From an uncultured Rikenellaceae bacterium (GTDB lineage: Bacteria > Bacteroidota > Bacteroidia > Bacteroidales > Rikenellaceae): a stretch of DNA of 8,044 nucleotides. Location of the stretch: NCBI GenBank assembly GCA_947176715.1, contig CAMWRR010000080.1, positions 1-8,044 of the forward strand, in the 5' to 3' direction. The notes under the pieces are model-generated. The model ran no database searches, was not told the DNA's origin, and worked only from the letters and a program-made list of their open reading frames with translations. The number at the start of each line of letters is the position of its first letter. The stretch's first letter is position 1. The position numbers were made by a program, and so were the translations under genes. Positions 7,425-8,044 of this stretch are shown piece after piece.

Positions 7425-7482
7425 GCCGTTGAACGTCGCGGCATTTAAGAGGGGATGCGCAGATAGCGATAAGCGGATAGAG

Positions 7483-7689
7483 ATGTATTGCATATATATA
7501 GAAAAGGCTAAGGAGGTAGAGCTGTACGGGGTGTTGGACGACGGCGTGTCGTTGCTCATAGACGGCCGTTATTTCTACGTCACATTCGAGGACATACTCT
7601 ACGTCAACAACTGCAACTTGGGCGACGTCATAAGCCGCACCCTCGCCCGCGGAGGCGGATACGACAAACGTAATTACGGGATAAGCTGA
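7483..7689 (+). CDS. Hypothetical 68-residue protein
   Basis: A small protein that I do not recognise. The ATG at 7483 is chosen over a TTG 18 codons upstream (7429), because the extra residues would be encoded across the leader hairpin's downstream flank and look like untranslated sequence. The 68 residues begin MYCIYIEKAKEVELYGVLDD and appear mostly beta-stranded, with a DGVSLLIDGRYFYVTFEDILYV core (residues 20-41, quoted only in part: LLIDGRYFYV) and a glycine-rich, basic end (RGGGYDKRNYG). It is acidic in the N-terminal two thirds, has two cysteines (3 and 44), and has neither signal peptide nor membrane segment, so it should be cytoplasmic. It has a near-perfect promoter, a leader hairpin and a strong terminator of its own, and base composition like its neighbours. 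That context supports a real, independently expressed gene. Confidence 0.7.
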   Translation: MYCIYIEKAKEVELYGVLDDGVSLLIDGRYFYVTFEDILYVNNCNLGDVISRTLARGGGYDKRNYGIS

Positions 7690-7720
7690 CTGCGGACATC
7701 CGCCATTGGAAAAACAAAAC

Positions 7721-7750
7721 CGGAACGATCTCTGAATCGTTCCGTTTTTT
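7721..7750 (+). terminator. Strong terminator after the 68-residue gene
   Basis: A perfect nine-pair stem, CGGAACGAT (7721-7729) with ATCGTTCCG (7736-7744), loop CTCTGA, followed by six T's. The A-rich flank before it (7709-7719) would let it work for minus-strand transcripts too. It lies 31 bases after the stop codon. Confidence 0.92.
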
Positions 7751-7851
7751 GTTTTCAGAGAATCTTTTCATGCGTGATCCGGCGAAATCTGTCGCACCGC
7801 AACGCCAACCGCCATACCCGAAGCCGCAACCCCAAAAATCGCATTTTTAAC

Positions 7852-7882
7852 TTTGTTATTAAACAAACAAGAGTTAACTTTG
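7852..7882 (+). promoter_or_regulatory. nqrA promoter with tandem -7 elements
   Basis: TTTG at 7852-7855, a 19-base spacer and TAACTTTG at 7875-7882 match the Bacteroidota consensus, with a predicted start near 7888 and a leader of about 50 bases. The upstream TTTG is itself the end of a second TAACTTTG (7848-7855), so the two copies of TTAACTTTG lie 27 bases apart. Confidence 0.8.
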
Positions 7883-7937
7883 CGGACCGATCTTGTTTAG
7901 ACAATAACGAAAAACTTAAAATAATCAAAATTTCAGT

Positions 7938-8044
7938 ATGTCGAAAGTTATCCATTTGAAGAAATGCCTCGACATCCACCTGAAAGGGGCAGCGGAGAAG
8001 GTTCGCATCGCCCCTCCCATGCCACAGCAGAACGCGCTCACGCC
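7938..8044 (+). CDS. nqrA: Na+-translocating NADH:quinone reductase subunit A, 5' part
   Basis: The first 35 codons of a gene cut by the window edge. The product starts MSKVIHLKKCLDIHLKGAAE, which matches the NqrA opening (V-I-x-L-K-K-G-L-D-I-x-L-K-G) seen in Bacteroidales. NqrA is the cytoplasmic-side subunit of the six-subunit Nqr complex, which oxidises NADH, reduces quinone and pumps sodium out of the cell; nqrB-F would be expected to follow. Cys10 replaces the Gly normally found after KK. The ATG at 7938 follows an A-rich leader without a Shine-Dalgarno site, as usual in this phylum. Only the N-terminus is visible, so the call rests on one short motif; an RnfC-like protein is the main alternative. 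Confidence 0.82.
   Translation, partial: MSKVIHLKKCLDIHLKGAAEKVRIAPPMPQQNALT

Noticed and set aside
7455..7466. Three-codon mini-ORF (ATG CGC AGA TAG) after a purine-rich AAGAGGGG in the small gene's leader
   Set aside because: The purine run touches the ATG with no spacing, and the phylum makes little use of such sites, so a leader-peptide role is not supported.
7429..7482. TTG start giving an 86-residue form of the small protein
   Set aside because: The ATG at 7483 is a better start, and the extra 18 residues are not similar in character to the rest. The choice is not proven.
1..8044. Searched by eye for CRISPR arrays, tRNAs, insertion sequences and integration sites
   Set aside because: No regularly spaced repeats, no tRNA cloverleaf, no transposase and no terminal inverted repeats were seen.

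Overview
The window looks like ordinary chromosomal DNA from a member of the Bacteroidota, most likely the order Bacteroidales. Four things point there. Several promoters have the form TTTG, about 19-21 bases, then TAnnTTTG (the housekeeping sigma factor type of this phylum). Start codons lack clear Shine-Dalgarno sites and sit behind A-rich leaders. The phosphate transporter is a long form with a PhoU-like C-terminal tail. The last gene begins like the NqrA subunit of the sodium-pumping NADH:quinone reductase. Genus cannot be assigned from what is visible.

Layout, left to right. On the minus strand, fmt (methionyl-tRNA formyltransferase, 662-1621) is followed by a small lipoprotein gene (1-621), probably as one unit. 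On the plus strand, rnpB (RNase P RNA, about 1771-2130) is divergent from fmt, and the two promoter elements lie within about 40 bases. A roughly 420-base stretch (2131-2548) has no gene I can support. Then three minus-strand genes follow in the order of transcription ruvA (5755-6357), pit-type phosphate transporter (3467-5677) and fabG (2601-3344). fabG has its own promoter inside the end of the transporter gene and ends in a clear terminator. To the right of ruvA all genes run on the plus strand: an OmpH/Skp-like lipoprotein (6637-7272), a free-standing 68-residue unknown protein with its own promoter and terminator (7483-7689), and the first 35 codons of nqrA (7938 to the window edge).

The genes are mostly housekeeping: translation initiation (fmt), tRNA 5' maturation (rnpB), fatty acid elongation (fabG), phosphate uptake (pit), Holliday junction processing (ruvA), outer membrane protein chaperoning (OmpH-like) and respiration (nqrA). 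They do not form one pathway. I see no mobile element, CRISPR array, toxin-antitoxin pair, defence system or biosynthetic cluster. The parts least explained are the 2131-2548 gap, the 68-residue gene with a hairpin at the 5' end of its transcript, and the tandem promoter elements before nqrA.
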